Shown one piece after another: positions 1 to 9,237 of a stretch of 64,000 nucleotides of DNA. A program made the translations under genes and the position numbers. This DNA is from Sphingomonas pituitosa NBRC 102491 (lineage in GTDB: Bacteria > Pseudomonadota > Alphaproteobacteria > Sphingomonadales > Sphingomonadaceae). The notes beneath the pieces were generated by a model. The model did no database searches. It saw nothing but the letters and a program-made list of their open reading frames with translations, and was not told the origin of the DNA. Location of the stretch: NCBI RefSeq assembly GCF_001598435.1, contig NZ_BCYY01000015.1, forward strand, positions 1 through 64,000, read 5' to 3'. The stretch's first letter is position 1; each line of letters begins with the position of its first letter.

Positions 1-171
1 CCCGCCGCGCGCGCCTTTTCGGTGATCTACCTGAAACAGGGACGGGTGATCGCGCTCGACTGCGTCAACGCCATGCGGGACTATGTCCAGGGCAAGCGGC
101 TGGTCGCCGAGCGGATGGTCGTCGATCCTGCAACGCTTGCCGATCCGGCGGTGGTGCTGAAGGCGCTTTGA
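1..171 (+). CDS. FAD-dependent ferredoxin/rubredoxin reductase, C-terminal end (partial)
   Basis: Only the last 56 residues and the TGA stop are in the window; the gene starts upstream of base 1. The visible part, AFSVIYLKQGRVIALDCVN followed by a YVQGKRLVAE helix and a closing DPATLADPAVVLKAL, matches the C-terminal reductase domain of class I FAD/NAD(P)H ferredoxin reductases, which pass electrons from NAD(P)H to a ferredoxin partner of a cytochrome P450 or ring-hydroxylating oxygenase. The cofactor domains are not visible, so the partner cannot be named. It converges on the sugar-transporter gene with about 90 bp between them. Confidence 0.75.
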   Translation, partial: PAARAFSVIYLKQGRVIALDCVNAMRDYVQGKRLVAERMVVDPATLADPAVVLKAL

Positions 172-262
172 GTTGCGCGCGCCGCGCCGTCCGGGCATCC
201 CTTCGGGCCACCTGATCCGTCCCTTCCCCTAAAGTGAAGCGCCGCAAGCATCGCGGCCTCGC

Positions 263-1759
263 TCACTCGCGCGTCAGCGCCGCCACCCGCAGCATCGCGC
301 CTGCCGCAAGCAGCAGCGTGGCCGCGGCGAATGCCATCGTCCATATCGGCTGGCCGGGGAAGAAGCGGTTCATGATCGATCCCATCACCGTCGCCACCAG
401 CAGCTGCGGCACCACCACGAAGACATTGAACAGCCCCATATAGATGCCGAGTTTCGCCTGCGGCAGGCTGGAGGCGAGGATCGCATAGGGCATAGCGAGG
501 ATCGACGCCCAGGCGATGCCGATGCCGATTTCGCTGGCGATCAACCAGGCGGGATCGCGCACCAGGAAGAAGCTGGCATAGCCCGCCGCGCCGCACAGCA
601 GGCCGAAGACGTGCGTCCGCGCCTTGCCGAACCGCCGCGAGAGCAGCGGCAGCAGCGTCAGCGCCGCCACCGCCGCGACGCCGTTATAGGTGGCGAACAG
701 CACATCGACCCAGTTGGCGCCTTGCTGATAGCCGGCACTTTTCGGGTCGGGCGATCCGTAGAAGGCGCCGGCGACGATGGGCGTGGTGTTGATCCACATG
801 ATGAACAGTGCGGACCAGCTGAAGAATTGCGCAACCGCCAGCCGCTTCATCAGCGGCGGCATGCCAGCGAAATCGCCGACGATATGGCCGAGCATGCTCG
901 CTTTGCCCGCCCGCGCGCGCAGGATGGCGAGCCCCTGCGCAAGGCCATAGGCGATCAGCAGACCGCCGAGCAGATAGACTTCCTTCTCCAGCGCGAACCG
1001 CGCGACCGCCAGCACCACCAGCGCACCCGCGACGATCCAGGGCAGGCCCGCCGCCGGCCGCCGGGCGGCGAGCAACCGCACCGCCGCGCCCTCGTCCGCT
1101 TCCGCCAGGCCATCGAAGGCGGCCATTTCGGCGGGGCTGTATTCGCGGGTGGTCAGCACGGTCCACAGCACCGAGCAGAACAACGCCGCGCCGCCGAACC
1201 AGAAGGCGTAGCGCACCGTATCGGGCACGCCGTGCGCCACCGCGGCGTTGGAAACGCCGAGATGCTCGAGCGCCCAGGGGAAAATCGACCCCAGCACCGC
1301 ACCCATGCCGATGAACGCGGTCTGCACCGCATAGCCGGCGCTGTGCTGATCCTTGCGCAGCATGTCGCCGACAAAGGCACGGAACGGCTCCATCGAGATG
1401 TTGAGCGAGGCGTCGAGCACCCAGAGCAGCCCGGCGGCGAACCACAAGGCCGGACTCTCCGGCATCAGCAGCAAGGCCAGGGCGGCGAGGATCGCGCCGC
1501 CCAGGAAATAGGGCCGCCGTCGCCCGAGCCGGCCGAGCCAGGTACGGTCGCTCAGATGTCCGATGATCGGCTGCACCAGCAGGCCGGTGAGCGGCGCCGC
1601 CACCCACAGCGCCGGCAGGTCGTCGAGACGCGTGCCCAGCGACTGGAAGATCCGGCTCATGTTCGCATTCTGCAGCGCGAAGCCGATCTGGATGCCGAAG
1701 AAGCCGAAGCTGATGTTCCACAGCCCGGCGAAGGACTGGCGCGGCTTCTCCACGCTCAC
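263..1759 (-). CDS. MFS sugar/H+ symporter (MalY/SLC45-like)
   Basis: Inner-membrane major facilitator protein of 498 residues with about twelve hydrophobic segments. It has the family signature after helix 2 ([19 protein letters not shown]) and the two-half layout of glycoside:proton symporters of the sucrose/maltose type. The GTG start overlaps the TGA stop of the upstream lacI gene as GTGA, so translation is probably coupled; a second in-frame GTG lies two codons later. Next to a TonB receptor, a periplasmic amylase and a cytoplasmic alpha-glucosidase, it most likely takes maltose or maltodextrins from periplasm to cytoplasm, as MalY does in Caulobacter crescentus. That substrate is inferred from context. 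Confidence 0.85.
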   Translation of the reverse strand: MSVEKPRQSFAGLWNISFGFFGIQIGFALQNANMSRIFQSLGTRLDDLPALWVAAPLTGLLVQPIIGHLSDRTWLGRLGRRRPYFLGGAILAALALLLMPESPALWFAAGLLWVLDASLNISMEPFRAFVGDMLRKDQHSAGYAVQTAFIGMGAVLGSIFPWALEHLGVSNAAVAHGVPDTVRYAFWFGGAALFCSVLWTVLTTREYSPAEMAAFDGLAEADEGAAVRLLAARRPAAGLPWIVAGALVVLAVARFALEKEVYLLGGLLIAYGLAQGLAILRARAGKASMLGHIVGDFAGMPPLMKRLAVAQFFSWSALFIMWINTTPIVAGAFYGSPDPKSAGYQQGANWVDVLFATYNGVAAVAALTLLPLLSRRFGKARTHVFGLLCGAAGYASFFLVRDPAWLIASEIGIGIAWASILAMPYAILASSLPQAKLGIYMGLFNVFVVVPQLLVATVMGSIMNRFFPGQPIWTMAFAAATLLLAAGAMLRVAALTRE

Positions 1760-2784
1760 GCCCCGCACGACTTGCGAACGATCAGCCTGGTGGGCAGCAG
1801 CGCCGGCCCCACCGGCCGCTCGCGAATTCGCCCGATCAGCGTCTCCACGAGCGTACGGCCGGCCAGCCGCGCGTCCTGCATCACCGTGGTGAGTGGCGGG
1901 CTGGCCGAACTCGCCGCCGGAATATCGTCGAAACCGATCACTGAAACATCCTCTGGAATACGCTTGCCCGCAGCCTGAAGCGTCCGCATCGCGCCGATCG
2001 CGATCAGGTCGCTCGCCGCGAGGATCGCGTCGAAGTCCGCGCCGCTGTCGAGCAGCGCCTGTGCCGCGGCCGCCCCGGATTCCTCCGTGGTGATCGCATC
2101 GATCTGCAAATGCGGGTCCGCGGCGATGCCCGCCGCCTCCAATGCCGCGGCATGGCCGCGGTAGCGCTCGTGAAACTCGGGATAATGGCTCGACGCCGTA
2201 CCCAGAAATGCAATTTGCTTCCGCCCGAGCTCGAGCAGGTGCCGCGTCGCCTCCGCCCCGCCGCCGCGATTGTCGCAGCCGACGGTCAGCCCGGCGCCCT
2301 CGGACAGCACCGATCCCCAGCGGACGAAATGGGTGCCCGCATCCCGCAGCGCCTTGAGCCGCGTGCGGTACAGCTCGAAATCGCCATAGCCGAGCAGGAT
2401 CAGCCCATCGGCCTTGCGCGCATCCTCGTAATCGGTGTGCCAATCGCTGGAAAGCTGCTGAAAGCTGATCAGCAGATCATGATTATGTTCGGCACAGGCA
2501 CGGATGATCGACCCCAGCATCGAGTGAAAGAAGGGATTGATAAGCGAATCGTCCGAGGTCGGATCTTCGAAGAACAGCAGCGCCAGCGTCTGCGAATGCC
2601 GGGTGCGAAGATTGGAGGCCGCCTTGTCGACGCGGTAGTTCAACTGCTTCGCGATCGACTCGATTCGCAGTCGCGTCGCCGGATTGACCCCCGCCTCACC
2701 GCGCAGGGCGCGCGATACGGTCGGCTGCGAGACCCCGGCGAGCTGGGCGATGTCGAACGATGTAGGCTTGCGCTGCATGCCCAT
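1756..2784 (-). CDS. LacI-family regulator of the starch/maltose locus (MalI-like)
   Basis: 342-residue LacI/GalR repressor. The N-terminal helix-turn-helix reads [20 protein letters not shown], followed by the hinge helix and a periplasmic-binding-protein-like effector domain ending in [20 protein letters not shown]. The start at 2784 is chosen because GGAGGAAG lies 4-11 bases upstream; the open frame continues further up as an arginine-rich stretch that is not credible coding. It is the first gene of a leftward operon with the sugar symporter and diverges from the TonB receptor, so it probably controls both transcripts, with a maltodextrin as likely inducer. Effector identity is inference. 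Confidence 0.88.
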   Translation of the reverse strand: MGMQRKPTSFDIAQLAGVSQPTVSRALRGEAGVNPATRLRIESIAKQLNYRVDKAASNLRTRHSQTLALLFFEDPTSDDSLINPFFHSMLGSIIRACAEHNHDLLISFQQLSSDWHTDYEDARKADGLILLGYGDFELYRTRLKALRDAGTHFVRWGSVLSEGAGLTVGCDNRGGGAEATRHLLELGRKQIAFLGTASSHYPEFHERYRGHAAALEAAGIAADPHLQIDAITTEESGAAAAQALLDSGADFDAILAASDLIAIGAMRTLQAAGKRIPEDVSVIGFDDIPAASSASPPLTTVMQDARLAGRTLVETLIGRIRERPVGPALLPTRLIVRKSCGA

Positions 2785-3048
2785 CCTGCTTCCTCCCCGC
2801 GTGCGGCGTCGTCGCCGCATCGCATATTATGCATGGGCGCGGAGGGGGCGTCGCGTCAATCGCGGGGGTGGTGCCAAAAGGCCATAGCGGGCCCGCATCG
2901 GGCCTGAATACGTATGTGAGCGGCTGGCCTCCATACCCCCTTTTGCAAGATTGAATGCGGCACAGCGCAAGTTCAGCGCATCCCGCATGGGGCGGGCATT
3001 CATCCGGCCACCCAAGAGCCGGGAGTAGAGACGAAATTGGGGAGAGAC
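2785..3048. promoter_or_regulatory. Divergent promoter region of the starch locus, with two dyads
   Basis: 264 bp between lacI (leftward) and the TonB receptor (rightward). Two short palindromes stand out: GCATATTATGC at 2822-2832 (5-bp arms, one central base), 38 bp upstream of lacI, and ATACGTAT at 2908-2915 near the middle. Either could be a LacI-family half-operator pair. No convincing -35/-10 pair was found. The receptor ribosome-binding site is GGGGAG at 3039-3044. Confidence 0.4.
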
Positions 3049-5862
3049 ATGGTATTCAGCACGTTCCGCGGCCGTCGTGCCGCCCGCATCGCTCTCGGCG
3101 CCAGCGCCGCTGCGATCGCCTTCAGCTTCACCACCGCCGCCCGCGCACAGGATGCTGCCCCCGCCGCGGAAGCGCCCGCGCAGGATAGCGGCGAGGCGAT
3201 CGTCGTCACCGGCTTCCGCGCCGCGCTCGCCACCTCGGCAAACATCAAGCGCAACAACACGATGATCGTGGATTCGGTCTCGTCCGAAGATATCGGCAAG
3301 CTGCCCGACGTCTCGATCGCGGACTCGCTGGCCCGGATCCCGGGCGTCACCGCGCAGCGCCTCGAAGGTCGCGACCAGCGCCTGTCGATCCGCGGCCTAG
3401 GCCCCGACTTCTCCACCACGCTGCTGAACGGCCGCGAGCAGGTGACCGTCGGCGACAATCGCGGCGTCGAGTTCGACCAGTATCCCTCGGAATTCTTCAA
3501 GAACGTCAACGTCTACAAGTCGGCCGACGCGTCGCTGATCGCCGCCGGCATCGCCGGCACGGTCGATCTGCGCATGCTGCGCCCGCTTGATCAGAAGCGC
3601 ACCTTCGTCGTCGCCGCGCGCGGCCAGATGAACGAGCAGAAGGCGCTCAACCCGGACGGCACCCGCTATGGCTATCGCGCCTCGGCGACCTATGTCGACA
3701 AGTTCGCGAACGATACGCTGGGCATCGCGATCGGCGTCTCGGCGCAGAACACGCCGACCCAGATCGAACGCTACGCCGCCTGGGGCTTCCCCAACGAGTC
3801 CGCGGCCGGCGGCAACCTGTTCCTGGGCGGCGCCAAGCCGTACGTCCAGTCGAACCTGCTGAAGCGCTATGGTGGCGTCGCGACGGTTGAATGGCAGCCG
3901 AGCGAGAATTTCCACTCGACCTTCGACGGCCTCTATTCGCATTTCGAGGAAACCCAGCGCCTGCGCGGCATCGAATTCCCGATCGCGCCGCAATGGGGCT
4001 CGAACGCCGTCATCCAGCCGGGCTACACGGTCCAGAACGGGCTGGTGACCAGCGCCACGCTCAGCAACGTCGTGGCGGTGCAGCGCAACGACTACAACAA
4101 GCGCAAGGCCGAGAACATCTCGCTCGGCTGGAACAACGACTTCAAGCTGAGCGACAGCATCCACTTCGTCGTCGACGCCAGCTGGAGCCATGCCACCCGC
4201 ACCGACTTCCTGCTCGAGACCTATTCGGGCACCGGCTACAACTCGTCGGGCGTGAAGGACACGATCAGGATCAACCAGAACGCGAACGGCACGTACAGCA
4301 TCGTGCCGACGCTCGATTACACCAATACAGGCGTGATCAGCCTCACCGATCCGCGCGGCTGGGGTTATAACGGCACCCAGTCGGTGGTGCAGGCCGGCTT
4401 CCTCAACCGCCCCGATTTCGAGGACGACCTCAAGTCGCTGCGCGCCAGCTTCAACGGCGAGTTCAGCGGCAGCATCGTCAAGAGCTGGGAAATCGGCGGC
4501 AATCTGAGCCGCCGCGAGAAGCAGAGCCGCTATACCTCCTACTTCCTCTGCCCGCCGGGCGCTGGCACGGGATGCACGATCGCCAGCGGCACGCCGACCA
4601 GCTTCGCCGTCCCGGCGGACGCGGTGCTCGGTGAGCAGGTGGCCCTCGCCTATCTCGGCGTGCCGAAGATGCTGACCTATGATCCGCTCAAGGTCTACGG
4701 CCTGCTGCGTCCGGTGTTCGACAACCGCCCCGGCTCGCTGGTGCGCGACAACACCGTGACCGAAAAGGTCTATACCGGCTATGCCAAGCTGAACATCGAC
4801 GGCATGGTGGGCGGCAAGGCACTGAAGGGCACGCTGGGCCTGCAGGTGGTGCACACCGATCAGGGTTCGTCGGGCGCGATCGCGGCGTTGCAGGGCGGTG
4901 TGGTCACCACCTCACCGGTCAGCGACAACACCAAATACACCAACTTCCTGCCCTCGGCGACGTTCAGCCTCGAGCTGATGCCTGCCTTCTACGTGAAGAT
5001 GGGCGCCGCGCAGACGATGGTGCGTCCGCGTCTCGACCAGGAGCGGATCACCCAGGCGGTGAACGTCGATCTGTCGAAGGTCGGCCTCGGCAACCTGCCG
5101 CAGAACAGTCCGTTCAGCTCGGACGGCGGCAATTTCCGCCTGCGCCCCTACCAGTCGACCAACATCGACATCTCGGTGGAAAAGTACCTGCGCGGCGGCG
5201 GCTATCTGGCGCTGACCGGTTTCTACAAGCACCTCACCGATTTCGTCGATCCGAACAACAGCACGCTGTACGACTTCTCGGCGCTGCTTTCGGCGCTGCC
5301 CCCCGCAGCGGCGACGATCGTGCGCGCGCAGAACGCGCAGTTCGGCCTGGTGAAGACGCCGGACAATACCGGCCGCGGCGACATCCTCGGCGTGGAGGCG
5401 ACCGCGTCGGTGCCGTTCAGCACCTTCAGCAGCGCGCTCGACGGCTTCGGCGTGTTCGCCAGCGGCAGCTATGTCGACAGCCGCGTCGTCTACGGCAGCA
5501 ACCCGAACACCCCGGTCACCCTGCCCGGCCAGTCCAAGTGGATCGCCACCGGCACGGCCTATTTCGAGAAGAACGGCTTCCAGGCGCGTGCCACCTATCG
5601 CTGGCGCGACAGCTTCCTGGCGGAGCTGGCCGGCCTCTCGGCGAACCCCGAGTTCCGCACCGGCAAGTCCGAAGGCGTGCTCGATGCGCAGATCGGCTAT
5701 GAGTTCCAGGCCGGTCCGCTGAAGGGCCTCGCGATCCTGGCACAGGCGAAGAACCTCACCGACGCGCCGTTCATCACCACCGAGGCGGGCGATACCCGCC
5801 TGGTGCGCGAATATCAGCGCTACGGCCGCGATTATTATCTCGGTATCACGTACAAGTTCTGA
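3049..5862 (+). CDS. TonB-dependent receptor, maltodextrin type (MalA-like)
   Basis: Outer-membrane active transporter of 937 residues. A signal peptide is probably cut after residue 33 (TAARA/QD). The TonB box EAIVVTGF is at 49-56, the plug domain follows (EDIGKLPDVSIADSLARIPG; LSIRGLGPDFSTTLLNGRE), then a long beta-barrel ending in the expected aromatic residue (YYLGITYKF). The ATG at 3049 is preferred over an in-frame TTG at 3037 because GGGGAG sits just upstream. It leads a halogenase-like/amylase/glucosidase operon and faces a LacI/MFS pair, the arrangement of the C. crescentus maltose receptor MalA, so the likely cargo is maltodextrin. Energy comes from TonB-ExbBD, not encoded here. Confidence 0.9.
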   Translation: MVFSTFRGRRAARIALGASAAAIAFSFTTAARAQDAAPAAEAPAQDSGEAIVVTGFRAALATSANIKRNNTMIVDSVSSEDIGKLPDVSIADSLARIPGVTAQRLEGRDQRLSIRGLGPDFSTTLLNGREQVTVGDNRGVEFDQYPSEFFKNVNVYKSADASLIAAGIAGTVDLRMLRPLDQKRTFVVAARGQMNEQKALNPDGTRYGYRASATYVDKFANDTLGIAIGVSAQNTPTQIERYAAWGFPNESAAGGNLFLGGAKPYVQSNLLKRYGGVATVEWQPSENFHSTFDGLYSHFEETQRLRGIEFPIAPQWGSNAVIQPGYTVQNGLVTSATLSNVVAVQRNDYNKRKAENISLGWNNDFKLSDSIHFVVDASWSHATRTDFLLETYSGTGYNSSGVKDTIRINQNANGTYSIVPTLDYTNTGVISLTDPRGWGYNGTQSVVQAGFLNRPDFEDDLKSLRASFNGEFSGSIVKSWEIGGNLSRREKQSRYTSYFLCPPGAGTGCTIASGTPTSFAVPADAVLGEQVALAYLGVPKMLTYDPLKVYGLLRPVFDNRPGSLVRDNTVTEKVYTGYAKLNIDGMVGGKALKGTLGLQVVHTDQGSSGAIAALQGGVVTTSPVSDNTKYTNFLPSATFSLELMPAFYVKMGAAQTMVRPRLDQERITQAVNVDLSKVGLGNLPQNSPFSSDGGNFRLRPYQSTNIDISVEKYLRGGGYLALTGFYKHLTDFVDPNNSTLYDFSALLSALPPAAATIVRAQNAQFGLVKTPDNTGRGDILGVEATASVPFSTFSSALDGFGVFASGSYVDSRVVYGSNPNTPVTLPGQSKWIATGTAYFEKNGFQARATYRWRDSFLAELAGLSANPEFRTGKSEGVLDAQIGYEFQAGPLKGLAILAQAKNLTDAPFITTEAGDTRLVREYQRYGRDYYLGITYKF

Positions 5863-5869
5863 TGCTTGG

Positions 5870-5899
5870 CGGCCCGGTTCCCACCACGGAACCGGGCCG
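5870..5899 (+). terminator. Strong intercistronic hairpin after the receptor gene
   Basis: Perfect 12-bp inverted repeat: arms CGGCCCGGTTCC (5870-5881) and GGAACCGGGCCG (5888-5899), loop CACCAC, followed by TTCCTG rather than a clear T-run. It sits 8 bp after the receptor stop and 28 bp before the next gene. It may terminate part of the transcription or protect the receptor mRNA 3' end, giving more receptor than downstream enzymes. Confidence 0.6.
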
Positions 5900-5927
5900 T
5901 TCCTGCCGGCACCGGAGGGGGTAGGCC

Positions 5928-7439
5928 ATGGCAACCGCAGCACCATATCGCATCGTCGTTGCAGGCGGCGGCACGGCCGGCTGGATGACCGCGGCTGCGC
6001 TGATCCGCTTCCTCGGGAACGGCTTCACCGTGACGCTCGTCGAGTCCGATGCCATCGGGACGGTGGGTGTCGGCGAGGCGACCATCCCGCAGATCCGGAT
6101 GTTCAACGCCAGCCTCGGCATCGACGAGGACGCCTTCGTCGCCGCCACCCAGGCGAGCTACAAGCTGGCGATCGAGTTCGTCGGGTGGACCAAAGGCGGG
6201 CGCTACATGCACGCCTTTGGCGATGTCGGGCGGGACAACGGCCTGCTGGCTTTCCGCCACACCTGGCTGCGTGGCCTTGCCGAGGGCGTGGCAGCGCCAC
6301 TCTCGGCCTATGCGCTCAACAACGTAGCGGCGCTCGCCAACCGCATGCAGCGGGGCCCTGCCCGCACCGCCCGCATGCTGCCGGAAATGCCCTACGCGTT
6401 CCACTTCGACGCCGGACTCTATGCCCGCTTCCTGCGCGACTATGCCGAAGCGCGCGGCGTGCTGCGGCACGAGGGCCGTATCACGGAGGTTTTCCGGGAC
6501 GGTGAAACCGGCGACGTGCAGGCGCTGCACCTCGACGGCGACCGCCGCATCGAGGGCGACCTGTTCCTCGACTGCACCGGCTTCCATGCGCGGCTGATCG
6601 GCGAGGCGATGGGCGTCGGCTACCAGGACTGGTCGCACTGGCTGCCCTGCGACCGCGCGCTCGCGGTGCCCAGCGCCCGCGCCCGCGACTTCACCCCCTA
6701 TACCCGCGCGACGGCGCACGATGCCGGCTGGCAATGGCGGATTCCGCTGCAGCACCGCACCGGCAACGGCATCGTCTATGCGAGCGCGCACCTCTCCGAC
6801 GACGAAGCCGCCGCGCGTCTCCTCGCCGGGCTGGACGAACCCGCGCTCGGCGATCCGCGGCCGATCCGCTTTCGCACCGGCCGGCGCGAGGTCGCCTGGG
6901 CAGGCAACGTCATCGCCCTGGGGCTGGCGAGCGGCTTCCTGGAGCCGCTGGAATCGACCAGCATCCACCTGATCCAGTCGGCGGTGGAGCGCGTGCTCAA
7001 GCTGTTGCCCGGCCGCCGCGCACTCGCGCCGTTGCGCGACAGCTATAACCGGCAGGCTGCACACGAGAGCGAGCGCGTGCGCGACTTCCTGATCCTCCAT
7101 TATTGCGCGAACGATCGTGACGCGCCCTTCTGGCGCGATCGCCGCGACACGCCCCTGCCCGACGGGCTTGCCGAGAAGATCGCGCTCTGGCGTGCGAGCG
7201 GCGAGATCGTCCGCGAAGAGGGCGACCTGTTCGGCGACGTCGCCTGGCTGCAGGTGCTCGCCGGCCAGGGCATCGCGGCGGAGGGCCACCACCCCCTTGC
7301 CGACCAGCCGCCGGTCGCGCAGGTCGCCGAATATCTCGACCTTATCGCCAAGCTGAACGCGCGCGAAGTCGCGCAGATGCCCATCCATAGCGACTTCGTC
7401 CGCGCCCACGGCGCCGCGGACGCGGAGATTGCCGCATGA
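5928..7439 (+). CDS. Flavin-dependent tryptophan-halogenase-family protein
   Basis: 503-residue FAD enzyme of the tryptophan 7-halogenase (PrnA/RebH) family. Seen directly: the nucleotide-binding GGGTAG at 13-18, a lysine at residue 79 (YKLAIEFVGW) aligned with the hypohalite-relaying Lys79 of PrnA, the halogenase signature WQWRIP at 268-273, and the LEPLEST segment that carries the conserved glutamate. All three hallmarks are present, so FAD-dependent halogenation chemistry is possible. Homologues are common in TonB-receptor sugar loci of sphingomonads and caulobacters, where their substrate is, to my knowledge, unclear. Its stop overlaps the amylase start as ATGA. Confidence 0.88.
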   Translation: MATAAPYRIVVAGGGTAGWMTAAALIRFLGNGFTVTLVESDAIGTVGVGEATIPQIRMFNASLGIDEDAFVAATQASYKLAIEFVGWTKGGRYMHAFGDVGRDNGLLAFRHTWLRGLAEGVAAPLSAYALNNVAALANRMQRGPARTARMLPEMPYAFHFDAGLYARFLRDYAEARGVLRHEGRITEVFRDGETGDVQALHLDGDRRIEGDLFLDCTGFHARLIGEAMGVGYQDWSHWLPCDRALAVPSARARDFTPYTRATAHDAGWQWRIPLQHRTGNGIVYASAHLSDDEAAARLLAGLDEPALGDPRPIRFRTGRREVAWAGNVIALGLASGFLEPLESTSIHLIQSAVERVLKLLPGRRALAPLRDSYNRQAAHESERVRDFLILHYCANDRDAPFWRDRRDTPLPDGLAEKIALWRASGEIVREEGDLFGDVAWLQVLAGQGIAAEGHHPLADQPPVAQVAEYLDLIAKLNAREVAQMPIHSDFVRAHGAADAEIAA

Positions 7440-9232
7440 TCCGTTCGACTGCCCTCGCCCTGTTCGCCGCCGCGCTCGCCGCGACCCCGGCCATGGCCCA
7501 GACCTATCGCGACCGATTGCCCGAGGACGAGGTGCTCTACTTCCTCCTTCCCGATCGCTTCGAGAATGGCGATACCGCCAATGATCGCGGCGGGCTGGCC
7601 GGCGACAGGCTGGTTACCGGCTTCGATCCGGCCTCCAAGGGCTTCTACCATGGCGGCGACCTGAAGGGGGTGCTGAACCGGCTCGACTATATCCAGGCGC
7701 TGGGCGCCACCGCGATCTGGGTGGGGCCGATCTTCAAGAACAAGCCGGTGCAGGGCCCCAAGGGGCAGGAGTCGGCGGGCTATCATGGCTATTGGATCAC
7801 CGATTTCACCCAGGTCGACCCGCATTTCGGCACCAATGCCGAGTTCAAGGCGCTGGTGGATGCGGCACACCGGCGCGGCATCAAGGTGTACATGGACATC
7901 GTGGTGAACCACACGGCGGACGTGATCCAGTATCGCGAGTGCGGCGACTGCGCCTATCGCAGCCGCGCCGACTACCCGTACCAGCGCAAGGGCGGCGTCG
8001 CCGGTGCGGCCGTCAACCCGGGCTTCGCGGGCGACGGCGACCATAGCGCTGCCAACTTCGCGCGCCTGAACCGGCCCGATTACGCCTATACGCCCTTCGT
8101 GCCCGCGGCGGAGAAGACGGTGAAGGTCCCCGCCTGGCTCAACGATCCGATCTATTACCACAACCGCGGCAACTCGACCTTTACGGGCGAGAGCTCGACC
8201 ATGGGCGATTTCGTCGGGCTGGACGACCTGATGACCGAGCATCCGCGCGTCGTCGCCGGCATGATCGATATCTTCGGCGGCTGGATCGACCGCTTCGGCA
8301 TCGACGGCTTCCGCGTCGACACCGCGCGCCACGTGAACCCGGAATTCTGGCAGGCTTTCGTCCCCGCGATGCTGGCCCGCGCCAAGGCAAAGGGCATCCC
8401 GAACTTCCATATCTTCGGCGAGGTCGCCGATCCCGAGGTGGCCGCACTCGCCCAGCACACCCGCGTCGACAAGTTCCCCGCCGTGCTCGATTTCGCCTTC
8501 AACCAGGCGGTAACCGATGTCGCGAGCGGCAAGGGCACCGATCGCCTTGCCAGGGCCTTCGCCGCCGATGTGCTGTACGAAGGCGGTGCGCCCGCCGCGC
8601 GGCGCCTGCCCACCTTCGTCAGCAACCATGACGCGGGCCGCATCGCCACCTTCATCCGCCAGGCGTTGCCCAAGATCGGCCAGGACGAACTGCTCCAGCG
8701 CGTGCAACTCGCCCAGGCGATGCTGCTGCTCCTGCGCGGCGTGCCGACCATCTATGCCGGCGACGAGCAGGGCTTTGTCAGCGACGGCAACGACCAGGAT
8801 GCCCGCGAGGACATGTTCGGCAGCAAGGTGGCGAGCTACAACGACAACCGGTTGCTCGGCACCGCTGCCACCACCGCCACGCCCAGCTTCAACCCCGACC
8901 ACCCGCTGTTCCGCGAGGTCGCCATGCTCGCCCGGCTGCGCACCAGCCACCCCGCGCTCACCCGCGGCCGGCAGGTCACCCGCTTCGCCAGCGACAAGCC
9001 CGGCCTGTTCGCCGTCTCGCGCTTCGATCCGAAGACCGGTGCGGAGACCGTGATCGCCTTCAACACGAGCCCCGAACCCTGGACCGGCAACATCCAGGTC
9101 GAGACCGGCGCCACCGCCTTCCGCACCCTCGCAGGGGCAGCCTGCCCCGCTACCGCCGCCGCCCCCGGCAGCCTCACCCTGTCCCTTCCCGCCTTCGGCT
9201 ATGCCGTTTGCGCGGCCGGAGCCTCCAAGTGA
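7436..9232 (+). CDS. Secreted alpha-amylase, GH13
   Basis: 598-residue glycoside hydrolase family 13 protein with a cleavable signal peptide (hydrophobic core, then AMA/QT about residue 22), so periplasmic or outer-surface. The catalytic triad is visible: nucleophile Asp295 in GFRVDTAR, acid/base Glu329 in IFGEVAD, and Asp399 in SNHDAGR. The barrel start (YFLLPDRFENGD) and region I (VVNHTAD) also fit. It should cut alpha-1,4 links of starch or cyclic/linear maltodextrins brought in by the upstream receptor. Translation is coupled to the halogenase-like gene by ATGA. Confidence 0.92.
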   Translation: MIRSTALALFAAALAATPAMAQTYRDRLPEDEVLYFLLPDRFENGDTANDRGGLAGDRLVTGFDPASKGFYHGGDLKGVLNRLDYIQALGATAIWVGPIFKNKPVQGPKGQESAGYHGYWITDFTQVDPHFGTNAEFKALVDAAHRRGIKVYMDIVVNHTADVIQYRECGDCAYRSRADYPYQRKGGVAGAAVNPGFAGDGDHSAANFARLNRPDYAYTPFVPAAEKTVKVPAWLNDPIYYHNRGNSTFTGESSTMGDFVGLDDLMTEHPRVVAGMIDIFGGWIDRFGIDGFRVDTARHVNPEFWQAFVPAMLARAKAKGIPNFHIFGEVADPEVAALAQHTRVDKFPAVLDFAFNQAVTDVASGKGTDRLARAFAADVLYEGGAPAARRLPTFVSNHDAGRIATFIRQALPKIGQDELLQRVQLAQAMLLLLRGVPTIYAGDEQGFVSDGNDQDAREDMFGSKVASYNDNRLLGTAATTATPSFNPDHPLFREVAMLARLRTSHPALTRGRQVTRFASDKPGLFAVSRFDPKTGAETVIAFNTSPEPWTGNIQVETGATAFRTLAGAACPATAAAPGSLTLSLPAFGYAVCAAGASK

Positions 9233-9237
9233 ATCTT

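Noticed and set aside
263..2443. A 726-codon leftward frame joining the sugar transporter to an arginine-rich upstream part
   Set aside because: The part above 1759 is the shadow of lacI in another frame; the transporter starts at the GTGA overlap.
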